A DNA stretch of 64,000 nt from Climacium dendroides (lineage: Eukaryota > Streptophyta > Bryopsida > Hypnales > Climaciaceae): the NCBI GenBank assembly GCA_950106755.1, contig OX467088.1, positions 2,340,001-2,404,000 of the forward strand, given 5' to 3'. The notes below the pieces were generated by a model. The model was not told the origin of the DNA. It did not search any database and was given only the letters and a program-made list of their open reading frames with translations. The position numbers were made by a program, and so were the translations under genes. Shown piece after piece: positions 11,041-24,383 of this stretch (positions within the stretch are counted from its first letter, which is position 1; the number at the start of each line of letters is the position of its first letter).

Positions 11041-14000
11041 TTTTTTTTTAAAATATGAGTTCATTATTAGAAAATTTAACTTACTTACAAACTTAAATGA
11101 AATAAAAAATTGCAACAATCAATTGTGATTAATTTTTATAGAAAATATAGAATGCAAAATTGTGAAGGGAAATAAATCATACTAAAGATGTAGCCATAAA
11201 ACACACAATGAAATCAAATCATATTGAAAATGAATACGTAACTATTTGACTCATGAGATATGTCGATCTCATGAATCTAAGTTGCAGTGGACTCAGTTGC
11301 AGATGCCAAGCTACTCTCAGACTCTGAAGTCTCTTTTCCCTCTGATGCTGATCCATCTATGAATTGCAAAACATTAAGAGCATATGTATCTTTTATACGT
11401 TTTGGTTCTAAGCTACCAAAGTTTGCAAACGCTGATGCTAATTGCTCTGCATAAATTGGGAGATCAAAAGACTTTTCCGGACTTAGAACAAGTTTGCGTC
11501 TCTTCCTCAATGCATTAGCGGACATCAGTTTTTGACGCCTGCAAAAAGAATAGATAGAATATTAGAATTACAAAATAGAAGAAGTAGTATGTAAAGGGAG
11601 ACTCCAAAAATATGAAAAACTTACTTATTAGGTTTAGTTCGGCGAGGAAATTTTCAAGGCACTATAGTCATGGTGTCTAGATCTTGTGAAGATGTAATTG
11701 GTGGTGGTGGTTGCGTTTCAGTTATTATCACATCTACTTCAGTGGTTTTCTTCATGGGTCTAAGGACACCATTAAAGACATTATTGTCCTCCTCCAAAGC
11801 CACTATATGTCGTCCCGTACCGCGACATGCTGTAATCGATGCACCTACAATTTACAAAATGCAATTCATGATATGAATAAATCACTATGTCAATAGATAT
11901 ATAAAAAATCAATTATTGAAATGAAAACTAACCAGTAGATGCTGTGCAGTCCAAAACCAAGTCTCCTTCAGTTGTCCCTTCTATAAGGAATTGGAAGAGC
12001 CTACTATCTTTTTCGTGAGGGCCTCGCCATGGAATTTTGGTTTCTGGATTGATCAACATGGTATCTTCAGTTGTGTAGTTAATTAATGTGTCATCCTTGC
12101 AGAGGTCTACTTTCGCCTTCTACATTGCTTGTGACCGCTTCAAAAAGAACTTCGACTTCTCTTTATCACCAAGGTCCTTCACCAGAAGAGTGATTCCAAA
12201 CTTCAAAGTCTGGAGTCATAAAAAAATATATATTAGAATTGAATACAACAATTTCAGAATGCCAATTTCCATTAAAATCATGAAAACATTTGAAAACACT
12301 AACCGTTTCGGAGTCATCCACAGCTGAGGTTAAGTGTATACGATTGATGCCCAACCATTCCTTCTTCTTCACCAATGAAGGATAAGACTCGCACAATCCT
12401 GCAATAATGCCCTTTGAATCGGCACACTATGACTGAAATACTATCATGCAACCATGGTCTTGTAAGTGCATATCTGCAAAGAGGAAGGCCGATTGAATGG
12501 CCTCATACTCTGGGTCTGAATTCCATGAAGGTATTGTATTCTTTGAAGCAGATACCTCTGGAACAGGTAAATTCTCTTGGCAGTCAAAAAAGATGAGGTC
12601 TACTAAGGGTGCTCGGCTCACTTTACCTCCATACATACGGGGCTTCCCTGATGCGAACTGCAGAAACAAATTAATTGAAATAATCAATATTTCATATAGC
12701 AATTGAAAATTTTAAAAATCCCCCCCAAAAAGATTCAAAGTTTTAGGAAAAAAACAATGCTTACTTTGTTTAGAAAGGTCTCAACTTCACTATAGCATAT
12801 AGGTCCCTCAGACTCTATGTTATCCATAATATCAGCAATAGAGACGTTCAAGATCAATTCCTCTGAAGTAACGTCTACATCATCACTAACAACTATGACC
12901 TCAGTACCTTATGTCACCATATCCTCTGTGAAATCTGGAAGTACTGCCTTTCTTTTCATTCCACTTTGCGATCCACTTTGCATGTGCGAGTTTTGATCAA
13001 CCGTTGAAGAGGTTGGCACTTGTTTGTTCCCTTCTTCCTTCTTCTTGCCTTTGTTTTTTCCCTTGCCCTCCTCTTTTTCCTTCTCCTTCTCTACCAACTT
13101 CGCAAGACGCTCTGCTTCTTTTTTCTCCTTGTTCTCACGAATCTCCTGCTCTTTGTTTTCTTTCTTCTTGTCAGCAACCATCCTCCTTGCAATTGCTCTC
13201 TTCTTCTGTTGATTAGTGTAGTTGTTGAATTCGGGAACCTCTACATCAATGACGTTGAGACCATCTAATGATTTTCGAAGTTCCACCTCTGATAGATGAA
13301 TGAATGTCAATGGACAATCTAAATACCATGCACCACCACTAAGATGAACTGTGGTGAATGTCTTCAGTTGGCTGGATGTATACATGCATTCTTCAGAACT
13401 CCGATCCAACCATGTGGTCAGAAATGGAGGAAGATCCTCCCTAGAGATGGTGTTCTTTTGTAAGAGCTCATACTTGAAGTACCTATGATAAGAACATAAA
13501 AAATTTAATAATAATGACATATCAAAATTTGAATACTCATTAAAATATCAATGTTTAGGGTTATTTCACACAACTGATCACTTCAACTTCAAAAAACGAA
13601 TCAGAAACAGTTGTTCACTACAAAAGTATTCTAGGCATCCAAAGAAGTTCTACTATGCACGACTATTCTATAAAATAATGCTATAGTGAGGGTACAATGA
13701 AGGTTTACGACTCCCCCTGTTGGACCTAATGCAGGTTTGGGGGGGTTTTCATCGTATCGTAGCCTTCAATGTTGTCATTGTATTTTAGAAACTAATTCAC
13801 TTCATTTAAAAAACTCAAACACTCAAAACAAATAACCACATATACTAATCTTCTAAGAAATTGATGAAACATAAAATCCAAATTCACTTAAACATACCGG
13901 AAAATAACTCTACGAACAGCGTCATTTGAGCCATCATAATTTAAGAAGGTTTTAGACTTCTTGAAAGGATTCGATCCCTTCAAAGTTGGGCCGAAACCTT

Positions 14001-14793
14001 GATCCCAAATCTTCCTCCTCCATCCCTCTATATACTCTGAAAGATACTCCGGTTGAAGAGGGACTGCCATATTGATTGTAAGGCCATCTTTCTTGACCAC
14101 ATTGTTGAAGTATTCCACTGCGCAATCCTCAATCTACAAGATGTTCTTGTTAAATAATTTTCATTGTTGTCAAACATTAATAAAATGCACCACTTCAAGA
14201 AAATGACATTACAGACATAAAGCTATTTCACATGAAAAAAATCACTTACCCCTGCCCACCAGACCCATTTATTGAGGAAGGGACTTCTCTTTGGAAACTG
14301 GCTTTGGAGGGAAGTGTCTAGCATCCCGTAAAGGTACGGATGAGTTCCACCACTTCAACAACTTTATCTTCTGAGTTGCAGAGGTATTGCAAGTGGCTAT
14401 CATCTGGAGCTTTTCCAAAGTCATTTCCGGAACTTCATTTGTGGTCCAATGCTTTTCAACCTTCAAAGTCACATAAGATTTTATCAACATCAAATTAACA
14501 ATTCAAATAAAACATGCAAAAACAAATTCATGCTTCAAATGCATTCAGCACCTCTTTCAGAAATCCTGGACCATAAGCAGGGTTTGCCACTGCAAGCAAT
14601 TTCCCCATTTTCACGTATAACTTAGCTGCCTTCTCTTTAGCTCCTGTCCTCATGGCATTAGCCACTCCCTCATCGCTTTTATCATCCACTGCTGTCACTT
14701 CATTGTACTTTCGTACTGCAGCATCCGCTCCTTGTGCTATCTCTTGCTACAAAATATCATCAGTATCATTTCAGTTACATCAGTTTTGTTAAT

Positions 14794-15450
14794 CACTATA
14801 AGAAATCAGTGTTTTTTTTAACAAGAGAAAAAACGTGCCGTGATGTTTAATTTAACAAGGACGATGCCTGTAGTGACGTCTAAAAAAATCCGTTTAAAAA
14901 AACGGGCCAAAAACGTGCCATGTTATGTGCTAAAACGTACTTAAATTTTTTGTGACATCGAAAACAATAGGGTCACCCAAGAGTTTCTGAGAGTGCCATG
15001 TGGAGGGGTTTTGGCATCCACGTAGGATTTTTAACGATGGGCAGGGACACGTTGGACAACTTTTTCATCCACCGACGTTGTGACGTGTCCAATGACGTGG
15101 ACCCCTAAATATCCAATGTGGAAAATAATTTCCGGTGCACGCAGCCTACGTGGCAGCTGACGTGGCACTCTTCTGCGGTACATGCCGGTGTTTTGTGTGA
15201 TGTTCTCTGGGACGTCACATTTGACAGGAGGATGTTTTAAATGACATCAGAGTCAACGAGAATGTGCTTTAGGAAACGAGCTGGGTGGACAATATTGTGG
15301 AATTTATTCTTTGCTGAAATCGCAGACATCGTCCACATACACGTCTATTGTGACATTAAATAGAGCAACCCGTGTACTGGGGTATGCATTGCTTTGCGCT
15401 CAGTGTTCCGTTCGACACGCACAGTGACATCTGCAGTGTTTTCTTGAACA
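14794..15450 (+). repeat. Left subterminal repeat region of the CACTA element
   Basis: Short words such as AACGTGCC, GTGACGTC, TGACGTGTCC and GACGTCACA recur in both orientations within 600 bp of the end. Matching words occur at 27.55-27.83 kb. In En/Spm elements such arrays bind the TNPA protein; that role is inferred from the family. Confidence 0.7.
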
Positions 15451-15989
15451 TTACAGAAGACATACAATGCGAAAGGAAGGATGTTTTCTCGAACGAAATG
15501 AACAACGTCAATCATAAACCTCAACATCAAAGACGATGTACTCTACAGCCCATATACATGAGTGAATGGAAGATTGAGATATGCCATTAGAAGATGAATT
15601 ATGTGTCTTTGTAAGAGATGTCCAAGCATAGAAGCTTGTGTTTTCAATGGCATTGGGATTATAAGGCCACTTGCCAACTTCTGCACAACATAGCTATGCA
15701 CATGCCTATAATCTAGTACTACAAAGAAATCCACAACAACATTAAGTACAGCACCTTCGGTGAAAACATGGTGCGTTCTACTCAATGTTCTAAATAACAT
15801 GCTTGACCATCATATGCGATGTGAAGTTGGACACGCTGTGGCAAACAAGGACTCACTTCTTCCGAGGTGCATCTGATTTCTTAACAACAACAGCCTGCAT
15901 CGTACTACACCAAGTCAAAACCAGCAGTACCTACTCGTGCATGTTTATTTCTTGGACTCTTATACAGCCACAACAGATGTGAAGGAATG

Positions 15990-18900
15990 CTACACTTGCA
16001 TTATTCTTTTAAGTTGCATACAGAAACAAATGAAAGTATGGGTGAATGGAATGCAGCCTTCCTAACCTTTTTAGTGGGTTCGGTAGGTTTAGGAAGACCC
16101 ACCGCTTTGGAAATTACTGCCTTCGGTGTAGCCTTCATGCCCTTCGCAGCTTGCGTGGTCCTCACAGCACGCCGAGGCCGGCTTGAGGACTCACCAAGGA
16201 CTTCAATGTCTTCGTGCAACACCATCACACAATTATTATTTACTTTTGACATCCTCTAATCACCTACACTTCCTAGCCTTACCTGAGCACCATTGAAGCA
16301 CTTGCTTTCCTGTAAGATGCACATAGTTATTGTAAAACATTCCTACGCCTTCAATGGAATTGGGGACTGAAAGGAAACTTCGACTTCTGCTTACATAGTA
16401 TTTTGATGTACTCGCTTTGAAAAGAACAGGCTGAGCCCTAGAGTGCATCAGCGTCTGCCACTAGTGACGTTCACTTCGATGTCCAATTTGACACGCACTT
16501 CTAAAAAAAATTGAAGCATTGCAAACAAACACTACTACGCTACGACACCATCCTCATATAAGGCAATTCATGGAAATAATGTCACTAGCCTAACAAAGGA
16601 AGTGCTTCACGTCGGTCATTTGGCACTTAAAATGGGAAGAGAGACGTCGCATCACCTGTTGCTCTGTGGAGGTCTCCATCGTGCTTTCTCTCCTCTCAGA
16701 TGTTGCTTGCACCCCGGAGTCTTTGACTATGGCGTATACATCTTCCACTCCTTGCTGACCTTCAACAGTTTCAGGGATGGCAACTTCACCGGCGCTTTCT
16801 ACCTGCTCCTCCTCAGCGTTAGCTACAACGTCGTGAACAACATCATCTTCAACAGCTCGCATGTCGAAGTTAACGTCAACAAGAACATCGTCTTTAACAT
16901 TGCTTTGGCCAGCTATGGGGACTGGCTCAACGACATCTACAGGAGCTTTTCGGCTGCAACACGGGCACAAGACAGTCCTTCTATGCCATTTTCGACGCCT
17001 CTGCCCTAGGTGACGTGAGAAGTGATGGATTCCCTGCCCCGATTGGCGAGGATGGCTCCGTGACATCTAGGGTCCCCCCAGCACTTGTTTTACATTGACT
17101 TGCGAGGATCTTACGTAGCATTTCCTCCATGCTTTTGTGGGACGTGCTCACAGTCTCAGTAAGGCGACTTATACTGAGCTCAAGCTCATCCAGCCGACTG
17201 CGCATCTCTTGCAGCTCTTTGCCATGGGGACTTCGACATCTGCGCTTCTCTTCTTCTAGACGCTGCAACTTCTTGGCCACTTCTGCGTCCACCTCTGCTT
17301 CAAACGGTGCTCTGTTCCGCAACAAAGTCTACAAGGGGAAGAAGAATATGCACTTAGAGTTCACATGCAAAGGTTACATGCTTCAATGGCACCGTACAAG
17401 GGGAAAAAGAATATGCACTTAGAGTTCAGATGCAATGATTACATGCTTGAATGCCATTCGACAAGGGAAAGAAAAATATGCAATTACAGTTTAGATGCAA
17501 TGATTACATGCTTCAATGCCACCCCACAAAGGTCCTTCCACATGCGAAGAAGAAAGTCGAGTCCTCCACATCTACCATCATTTCTGACATTTTTTGGAAC
17601 AACAAACGCAACATGTGTGATGAAAGTGGTGTCGACATGGGCAAGTAGGTGGACGTCAATTACTACATACTTACCAGCCTCGAGATGACTTCTCTCAACG
17701 GCCTTATGCTGGGCTGTGCTGGATGGCTTCCCCTTAGAAATGGCAAACATATAGGCTGACTTCTCTTGGGAAGCATCGGTAGCACGAGCCTCCTTCAATG
17801 CCTCCCATACATCATCATCCATTCCGATCGGCTTGGGTTTTCCGCCATCAATCAATCGATTGAGCTCTTATGAACATGAATGAGTGCTTTTGTGATGAAC
17901 GACTGTATTCACTTCTCCGACACTCGCTCGGACTCTCCCTCTATACATCAATCTGCAAGCCAGAGGACTTAGTATAGCTACCTCTACATTGTGTACGATA
18001 TTGATGTGCTAAAGAATAACAAGAGAATTTACATGGACATCCCTATGTCTCTAAAAAACACTAGAGGATACACACTGCACGTCCATGTGGTGCGGACGAC
18101 CATAGGGACCACCCCTCACTGTAGAGGATCCTACACTGACGTCAGTTGTGATATTATATTCGACGTCGCTGTGGACATTACAAGTGACATCCACTGCCCC
18201 GCCTCATGGCCAATGAGCTACCTTCCACAACATTTACAGTCTTTTGAACTACATGCAATAGTGAACTACATGCAATAGTGAACTACAAGGTCTATAGTCC
18301 TCTTCATATCACAGAGAAGGACTGAATACAAACATGTATATAGGCGCCTAAATAAGCGCCGTCTGTCTTTCTTGGGCTGACCCTCCCATGATCCTAACCT
18401 AGGGTCAAGGTCTCTTGCATATTTCTTGATGTCGTTGGAGAAAGGAACCTTCATAGGTCTGAATGGTTCTCCCTATCGGTCTATTTCCATAGGTTTCTTC
18501 ATTACAGTGCTTAAGCTTTTTTTGCGAGCCTGTTCGGGGATCAGCTGCTCGATCATCTCTTCAGTATCAGCATTTGAAGCTGGTTCATGAGACCCTGTGT
18601 TGTAGCCCTTACTGTAAAAGGTCAAATGCATTATCAGCTTGGGAAGAAAATGGGGCTACGTTAGTACAAACAAATCACTCCCGCAACTGAACCCCCGCAA
18701 AAGAGATGTCCACATACGCTATTTGCGGCTTCAAAGTACTCTACATGTTCTTCTGTTGCTCACTACGTTGAATCTAACATCGATGTAGACACGCCTGGAC
18801 GTTGTTTTGAACATTACAGGAACTTTCTCTTAACAGAAACTGGAAAGACGCCGTGGTTTAGGGTCTGTCACCCTTGTAGGGGGCTGACTCTCGTACGTCC

Positions 18901-19320
18901 TGATTGATCACTCTTGAATTCTTACAAATTTCTTTCTAACTAAGGAACAAACAATCACTTTTCTTTGTATAGAGTTCAACTCAAAGAACATGTCCTCCGT
19001 GATGAAGACATGAACATCACACAATTTATGCGGACGTCACATTAAACGTCTATGACGTTTAACATGACAGAGTCGATGTCATAAGAAACAGGGTGTGCAT
19101 TGCACTTGACGTCCATACCAACGCACGCCTCCCCCAAAACCTTGAATACCACTGGTTCTATACTCAAATTATTTCTTCTTCCAAACTTACCTCCAAGACT
19201 GCTCTTTGAGTTCCTCCTCTTCCTCTGCGTCGTGCCCTACCTCCTCCAACAACTCCAACAGCACTTGAAGGGTCCTCTTCTTCTTCGGTGGAGGATTGTT
19301 GTCCCGATCTGAAGTACTTT
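15990..19320 (-). CDS. TNPA-like gene of the CACTA element (approximate exons)
   Basis: Minus-strand coding segments with plausible splice sites lie at about 19320-19190 (EEEED then an RRRGRGG stretch before a GTAAG donor), 18620-18280, 17870-17660, 17325-16600 and 16250-16000. Visible features are the block VPFSNDIKKYARDLDPRLGS, a MDDDVWEALKEAR segment with a downstream coiled coil (EEEKRRCRSPHGKELQEMRS and following heptads), and an acidic tail. Order and style fit the second protein (TNPA, DNA-binding) of plant En/Spm elements. A stop near 18470 and uncertain borders mean it may be damaged. I cannot confirm the family without a search. Confidence 0.4.
17333..17525. repeat. Three tandem units of about 64 bp
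   Basis: Units starting near 17333, 17396 and 17463 share AAGAATATGCA, TTAGAGTT and TACATGCTTCAATG. They lie in a putative intron of the TNPA-like gene. Confidence 0.65.
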
Positions 19321-19436
19321 CCAAGGGTGTTCAGGTAACTCCTTGAGAATGTAATGGAGATTTATCCAAATCTAAAATGAACAAATATCTTATAAATCCA
19401 ACAAAATGTTCAGACCTAGATATTGACACGACCAGA

Positions 19437-20130
19437 ATAAGGAGGATACTGATTCTCATGAGAGAAATGATCATTTCCAGATTCACAACTTTTGAGTGGA
19501 TTGTGAAGTAAAACCTAACCACAAACTCCATAGTCAATGGAAAATGTAAAAGAGATTCATACAGTACTATACAAACGCTCATGAAAATTCTATAGAAGCA
19601 GCTCATTTGAACATCCAAACTCAATCAGCAGCATTATAAAGACTGCAATTGAATGCGAATTTCGCCTGGAGCAAATCACTTAATTCGGTCATTTATAACA
19701 ACCAACAGTGAAATATTGATCTTATATTCTTGAGCACTTAGTTAGATTGCACATTGTGATTCTCAAACTAGAAACCCAAACCCTAGTCCGTCCCTACATT
19801 AAAATTTTATCTCGATATCCGACAAGAACTAAAAACTTGTGAGATAGGGTAAATCCAACGTAATGAACCTCGGAGAATACCGATTCTCAGGTGAGAAAAC
19901 AAAAATTGAAAGATTCACATCTGAAAAATCAGATTTTGCGAATTAAAACGTAATCACAACTCCATAGTTGATAACAATAATGTAAAGTACATTCAAAGAG
20001 TAATATAAAAAAACAAAGAAGAATATGAATAAATTCTCAAAAAGAACCTCAATCACACATTTACACTAAGAAAATAGCAATTCAATGTCGGCAAATCTGG
20101 CTTGCCTGGAGCAAATCGCCGTCTAGGGGC
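19437..20130. repeat. Diverged tandem duplication of about 430 bp
   Basis: The stretches 19437-19680 and 19868-20130 share, in order, GGAGAATAC..ATTCTCA, AGATTCACA, ACTCCATAG and GCCTGGAGCAAATC. I see no coding content. It fills the space between the TNPA-like gene and the TFIIH insertion. Confidence 0.45.
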
Positions 20131-20429
20131 GGAGTCCGAGGTTGATCTGGTGCAGGATCCTTGGGGTGAATCGGAACTGCCTTCTTCCTTTTTTTTCTTT
20201 CTTCCAAGAAATTGAACAAGTAGCAAAGCTAAGCTGCAATTTGACAGATTACAATGGCATGAGAGCAAGAGAATGCGCGAAATTGAGAGGAACTACAAAT
20301 CCGCTGGCTGCAATGCAATTAAAACCCTAATTTTATTGAGCTTGTCAAATGGAACAGAGATGGATATCACCCAAGTATCAGATCAATTGAGGACCCTACG
20401 AGCACAAATTTGATGTCGAACAATACTTC

Positions 20430-20707
20430 GAAGTTAAATAAAACCTAACTAAGTTTCTATTTTTAGTATTTTATATTTTTGAATTTTTTTTTGAAGTCTA
20501 GTTTTAGCATTAAAAATTCAATTTTGAAAATGAGCGATTATGATTTTTCTATTCAAGATTTTGTACAAGGCTGTCCATTGCACAATAGACAAGAGTAGAT
20601 TTTGAGAAGCCATAAATTGGTAAGGATTTTGTATGTTAGGCCCTTATCCTCATATTTTTTTGGTGACCAACTTTTTAGATTTGGCATGTGAAAAGAGGAT
20701 TGAAAGA
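20430..20707 (+). repeat. Dispersed repeat, left half (split by the TFIIH insertion)
   Basis: This half matches 60110-60490, sharing ATTTTGTACAAGG-like and GGTGACCAACTTTTTAGA phrases. The match continues not here but at 23594-23850, so a 2.9-kb block was inserted into this copy. The uninterrupted copy at 60110-60720 serves as the empty site. Confidence 0.75.
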
Positions 20708-20891
20708 GGAAATAAACAGGTTTCCACTACTTCCCTAAATTGGTTTTGTGGATATCTGAGAATTCATGTTGGCATTCGTGTCAAACATTGTCTGTGCAAA
20801 AATCCGACAGACAATGTGAGAACACAACATTGGACCCATTACAACATCATCCACCGTAAAGGATTCAACGATGTTCTACATACCATGTCCA

Positions 20892-22722
20892 TTAGCTGGC
20901 GGCGTATGCTGCGCCATCCAGAGGAATATTCAAATTAGGCCTTGAAGCAATTCTTGCTCTTTTTGCCGCTTCTGCCTTTTTTGCCGCTTCTCCATCATAA
21001 CGTGCAATCGCAGAATCAAGAGTTTGGGAAATCGGTTGTAAAAGCCTCGACAATTGTTGCCGTGCATCAGATGCAGCACTCTCCTTCATATTTTGTAGCT
21101 GACTGTACAACTGCGACATGGCAACCTTCAACCGTGAAGCTTTCTCTGACAATGCCGCCCAAAAATGGCGAAGTAGCTCGTTGGCAATGTTGGAGCAGCT
21201 CATCCCTTATGGCCCTTGGCAAACTCTCTAGAATATTACGTTCTGCTGCAGTGCCCGTGGTGTGTCTTGAACTTGCTATTTGTTGAGTAACGTCAGTGAG
21301 TATCTTGAACGCAAGCTCAGGAGCAATGGCGGGGTCTCTTTGCCTCTTGGTCTGAAAATTCTTCAACTGCGTCTTGAAAGTACTAAGCAATTTAGCAGGA
21401 TTGATAGACGCCAAATTCGTGGTTCCTCTTTCGAGCCCTACAGACTGCTGTGAATCGAAGTAATTCCGGGGATCCTCGATGGTAAGCGAAACGAAAGAGG
21501 ATTGGGGGGGACCCTGGAGATCTTCCATTTCTGTCATGATAGAAATCCTCTCCGTCCTACGCTTTTCGGCTCCGCGATCCGCTGCCTCATTAGACAAATC
21601 TTTATTCAGTGCCCTTTCCAGAGCATGAGCCATTGTGGTCGTATCTTTGAGCTCAGAATCCAAAGGGCTTCCTTCCAGCACAACGGCGGCGTGGCGATTG
21701 ATATCATGTATAATGGTGCGTTTGCGGGCACCACCCTGAATCATCTCCACGCTTTCTTTGGCCCCATCTCGAAGCACTCCATGACCAGGTAACGAGAGAT
21801 AGTCATTGTTCAAGTCAGCTACCATGTCCAGTGTCGGATCCACCCTCCGGATTTTATGCCTGGCACTGCATGCAAGGATGTCGTCTTCCGTAGTGAATAC
21901 TGACAATTCCTCATCCTCAGCCGCCTCCGCCGCTGCTGCAGCACTGTTTTTGGTCCTATACAAATACTCAGCCCGACAATACTTGGTCCAGAATGCACTT
22001 TCTGTCATCTTCGAGGGAACGTACAAAAGAAATGCACGGTGGACAGCGGGCTTCTCTGCGAAAATCTGGTGAATGATCTCCGGAGTGAGGTTGAACGTAA
22101 CCTTATTCGACCTTCCATCTGTAAGTGGGCGGACATCTGCGAGCATAGCACTTCGAAGTCCAATGCGTTGCTTCTGCACCCCACCTTGGTCCTCTTCCAG
22201 CAAGTTCTTCCGAGTGGCCCAAAACTCCACTTCTAATAACACGTTCCCACCAACAAGCTGTTGATGAAGCTTCAGCAGATCTGGATCCTGTTGCAAGAGT
22301 CTCATTCTTCGTCCCATCTCAACCGGGTTCAATTGGTCCCCAATCGGCTTCGCTGGAGTTGATGCGGATACTACAGCTGGAGCAGAAGCTCCGGTCTTAT
22401 TCCTGGCTAAAACATTATTCACAGCATCTCGCGCCGGCGCCCGCGCATCGTAGTTTTGAAACTCGAACAAGTACGACTTGCCGTCAACATCTATCACCAC
22501 TTTCATGAGCACTTTCTTGTTCGGGACTTCCTTGCTACATTGGTGCGAGATTATGTTGCCGGAATTGACCTCCAGAGGCAACCCTAAGGAAGGATCGTTC
22601 GGAGTCCACTTAAGCCCCTGCACATTTGTCATCAACACCCCCAGTATACCGGAGTCCCTCGGATTCCCGGTAACCAAAAACGTCGCACGCACAGTTACGG
22701 GCGGCATATCCATGATTGCCAA
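20892..22722 (-). pseudogene. TFB1: TFIIH subunit TFB1/p62-like gene, intronless, one frameshift
   Basis: The reading frame from 22722 gives 551 codons; a second frame from about 21203 to 20892 supplies the C-terminus. TFB1/p62 is a core TFIIH subunit in transcription initiation and nucleotide excision repair in the nucleus. Residues 1-115 resemble its PH domain (GLKWTPNDPSLGLPLEV). BSD-like domains follow (PDLLKLHQQLVGGN..EFWATRK, then FLLYVPSKMTESAFWTKYCR). Near residue 507 (around 21190) the frame changes by one base; after it the conserved ELLRHFW..LSEKASRL segment resumes. The total of about 609 residues is close to plant family length, so the copy is nearly complete. The family normally has several introns in plants. 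The frameshift marks it as a probable pseudogene, although a recent one. Confidence 0.85.
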
Positions 22723-22775
22723 TTACAACACCCCTAATATCAAACTGCGTGTGAAGAGATGGATTGGACGTCTAA

Positions 22776-23250
22776 TCACAAATGGCAGCTTGTCCTTTCG
22801 GGCATCCTCGGCAGGGAACGATCTTGCAGTTTCTCACCCGCCTGTGCGAGTCTTTGTCTACTAGTTGCAGATTCTGCTCGAGAGTTTTTGGCCATAACTT
22901 CAGCAATCCACTCTTGATACCCCTTCAAGAAACCATTGAGTGCGTCGCGGTACGCGCTTGCGCGTGACGTGTAGATACGTTGTAGGGCAGGCTTCACATT
23001 CTTTGAAACCGTTCTTGCAGTCAGAGCTACACAAATCCAAGTAGATCAAAAATGCATAGCAGTAGACAACCAGAATTCTAAACCCTAAACCTTGCATCCG
23101 AAATTCTAACGGTCTAATGGTTAAAGTAAGGCTCAGGCACATGCGTGGTTCCCAAGACTACTTACCAATGTCATCTATCACGGACGGCTGAGCTCGTTTC
23201 TCCTGCTCTATAACTTCTAGATCTTCTGGTTCATCGAGGCCAGCTCTTTA
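22776..23250 (-). pseudogene. Captured gene fragment with one intron, unknown function
   Basis: An acidic segment, LDEPEDLEVIEQEKRAQPSV, is encoded near 23240-23166. It is followed by a GTAAG donor and an AG acceptor near 23036. The frame then continues with ALTARTVSKNVKPALQRIY, then a Gly/Trp-containing helix-like stretch, ending at a stop at 22776. This is about 50 bp upstream of the TFB1 start and on the same strand. The smooth exon joining suggests a genuine host gene fragment. I do not recognise the protein. It may have been mobilised together with TFB1 as a chimera. Confidence 0.5.
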
Positions 23251-23593
23251 GAGAATGGGTCGGTTTCCGAACAGCTGAGCGATTGGAACCTACGAATCCA
23301 TCATCCTTGACCATCGCTTGCGAAACTTGAGATGGAATAAGCCTGTAAGTGCAGTGAGGGGACTTGGGCAAGGAGGACAGAAACGCAATCTCCTTCCAGT
23401 CAAGCTCCCCGCCACGCTTCCAAGTCCGCCATGCCATGCCCCACTTCATCCCAACTCCTCCAACGCAGGCAGGCCAGGGGAATTGCGCATGGTGGCAGAT
23501 TAGGTCGAGAGAAGCGAATGGAGGCACGAGAGGTGACGCGCGGCGGATGGCGATCGCTCCCACCTCGGCAAGGGCGACAGCAGCAGACATAAC

Positions 23594-23850
23594 AAGAGGA
23601 TTGAAAGACTTCAAATTTCTTTTACAATTTCAGCATCCTTATGATGAAACATTATAATCTTTCAATCCATAAGTAATATTGTTGTGTTTTCTTTTCCTAT
23701 ATGATCTCTAAATTGTTTAGTTTGAATTTGTACAATTATAATTCTAAAAAAAATGATACAACTTATAAAATGATGTCTTTTTGTTCAATTTAGAACAAAT
23801 TCCTCAAAGCTCAAAAAAGGCCTTGGGCATTTAGGGGTTAAACAAACATC
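23594..23850 (+). repeat. Dispersed repeat, right half
   Basis: This is the continuation of the repeat at 20430-20707. It shares AACATTATAATCTTTCAAT, TTTGTTCAATTTAGA and GGCCTTGGGCA with 60500-60720. Confidence 0.75.
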
Positions 23851-23996
23851 TATACTATAAGAAGTTTTGTCCTTGTGATAAAGGGACACTGAAAATCACT
23901 ACTTTTTCTATTGAAAATAGTTCCTATTATTCTATTGATAGGTAGGAACGAGTTTAACTAATTTTTGAATGACTTTCGGGATGATAAAGGAGCTCA

Positions 23997-24383
23997 TGGA
24001 GATGAAGTTGAAAGTTTAAAACTACCCTAAACCATAAGTAATTCTTCACGAATAGAAGCAAGGAAAAAAGTCAAACAAATATTCAAAATTTTGGAGATTT
24101 AAGTAATAGCCATGCTACAGTATGTGAATGTAGTGCTTTACTCATCAAAAAATGAACATAAATATTATTTTTTGTGTCTTTTTTCCTCCGCAAAAGATAA
24201 TGCCCATCTGACTTCCACATTCCAATAGATATTGTAATTATAGTTCTACTATGACCAAGAAGCCCTTGCATAGTATATATATTCTATCTTTGTACAAACT
24301 ATTGTGCTTTTTTTATCATTCATTTGGCCTGTACAAAGTCATTTGTAATTATTTTGCAAACCTAACACGCTTTTGTTGTTGGT
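23997..24383 (+). repeat. 387-bp direct repeat, copy 1
   Basis: Nearly identical to 26090-26476, with about four substitutions and no gaps that I can see. It starts TGGAGATGAAGTTGAAAG and ends near TTGTTGGT. The high identity implies a recent duplication within the CACTA element. It contains an incidental open frame that I do not consider a gene. Confidence 0.85.

Larger units (their letters stand above)
20693..23608. mobile_element. 2.9-kb inserted block carrying TFIIH TFB1, flanked by 15-bp direct repeats
   Basis: The 15-mer AAGAGGATTGAAAGA occurs at 20693-20707 and again at 23594-23608, exactly where the two halves of a dispersed repeat separate. Target duplications of this length are usual for LINE-driven insertion, and the intronless TFIIH frame inside fits that. 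Against it, no poly(A) or poly(T) tract is visible at the borders, and the neighbouring fragment at 22776-23250 appears to keep an intron. Confidence 0.65.

Noticed and set aside
13004..13268. Phe/Ser/Leu-rich plus-strand frames
   Set aside because: They are the complement of the Lys/Glu-rich linker of the methyltransferase-like gene. The same holds for the minus-strand frame at 47253-47438.
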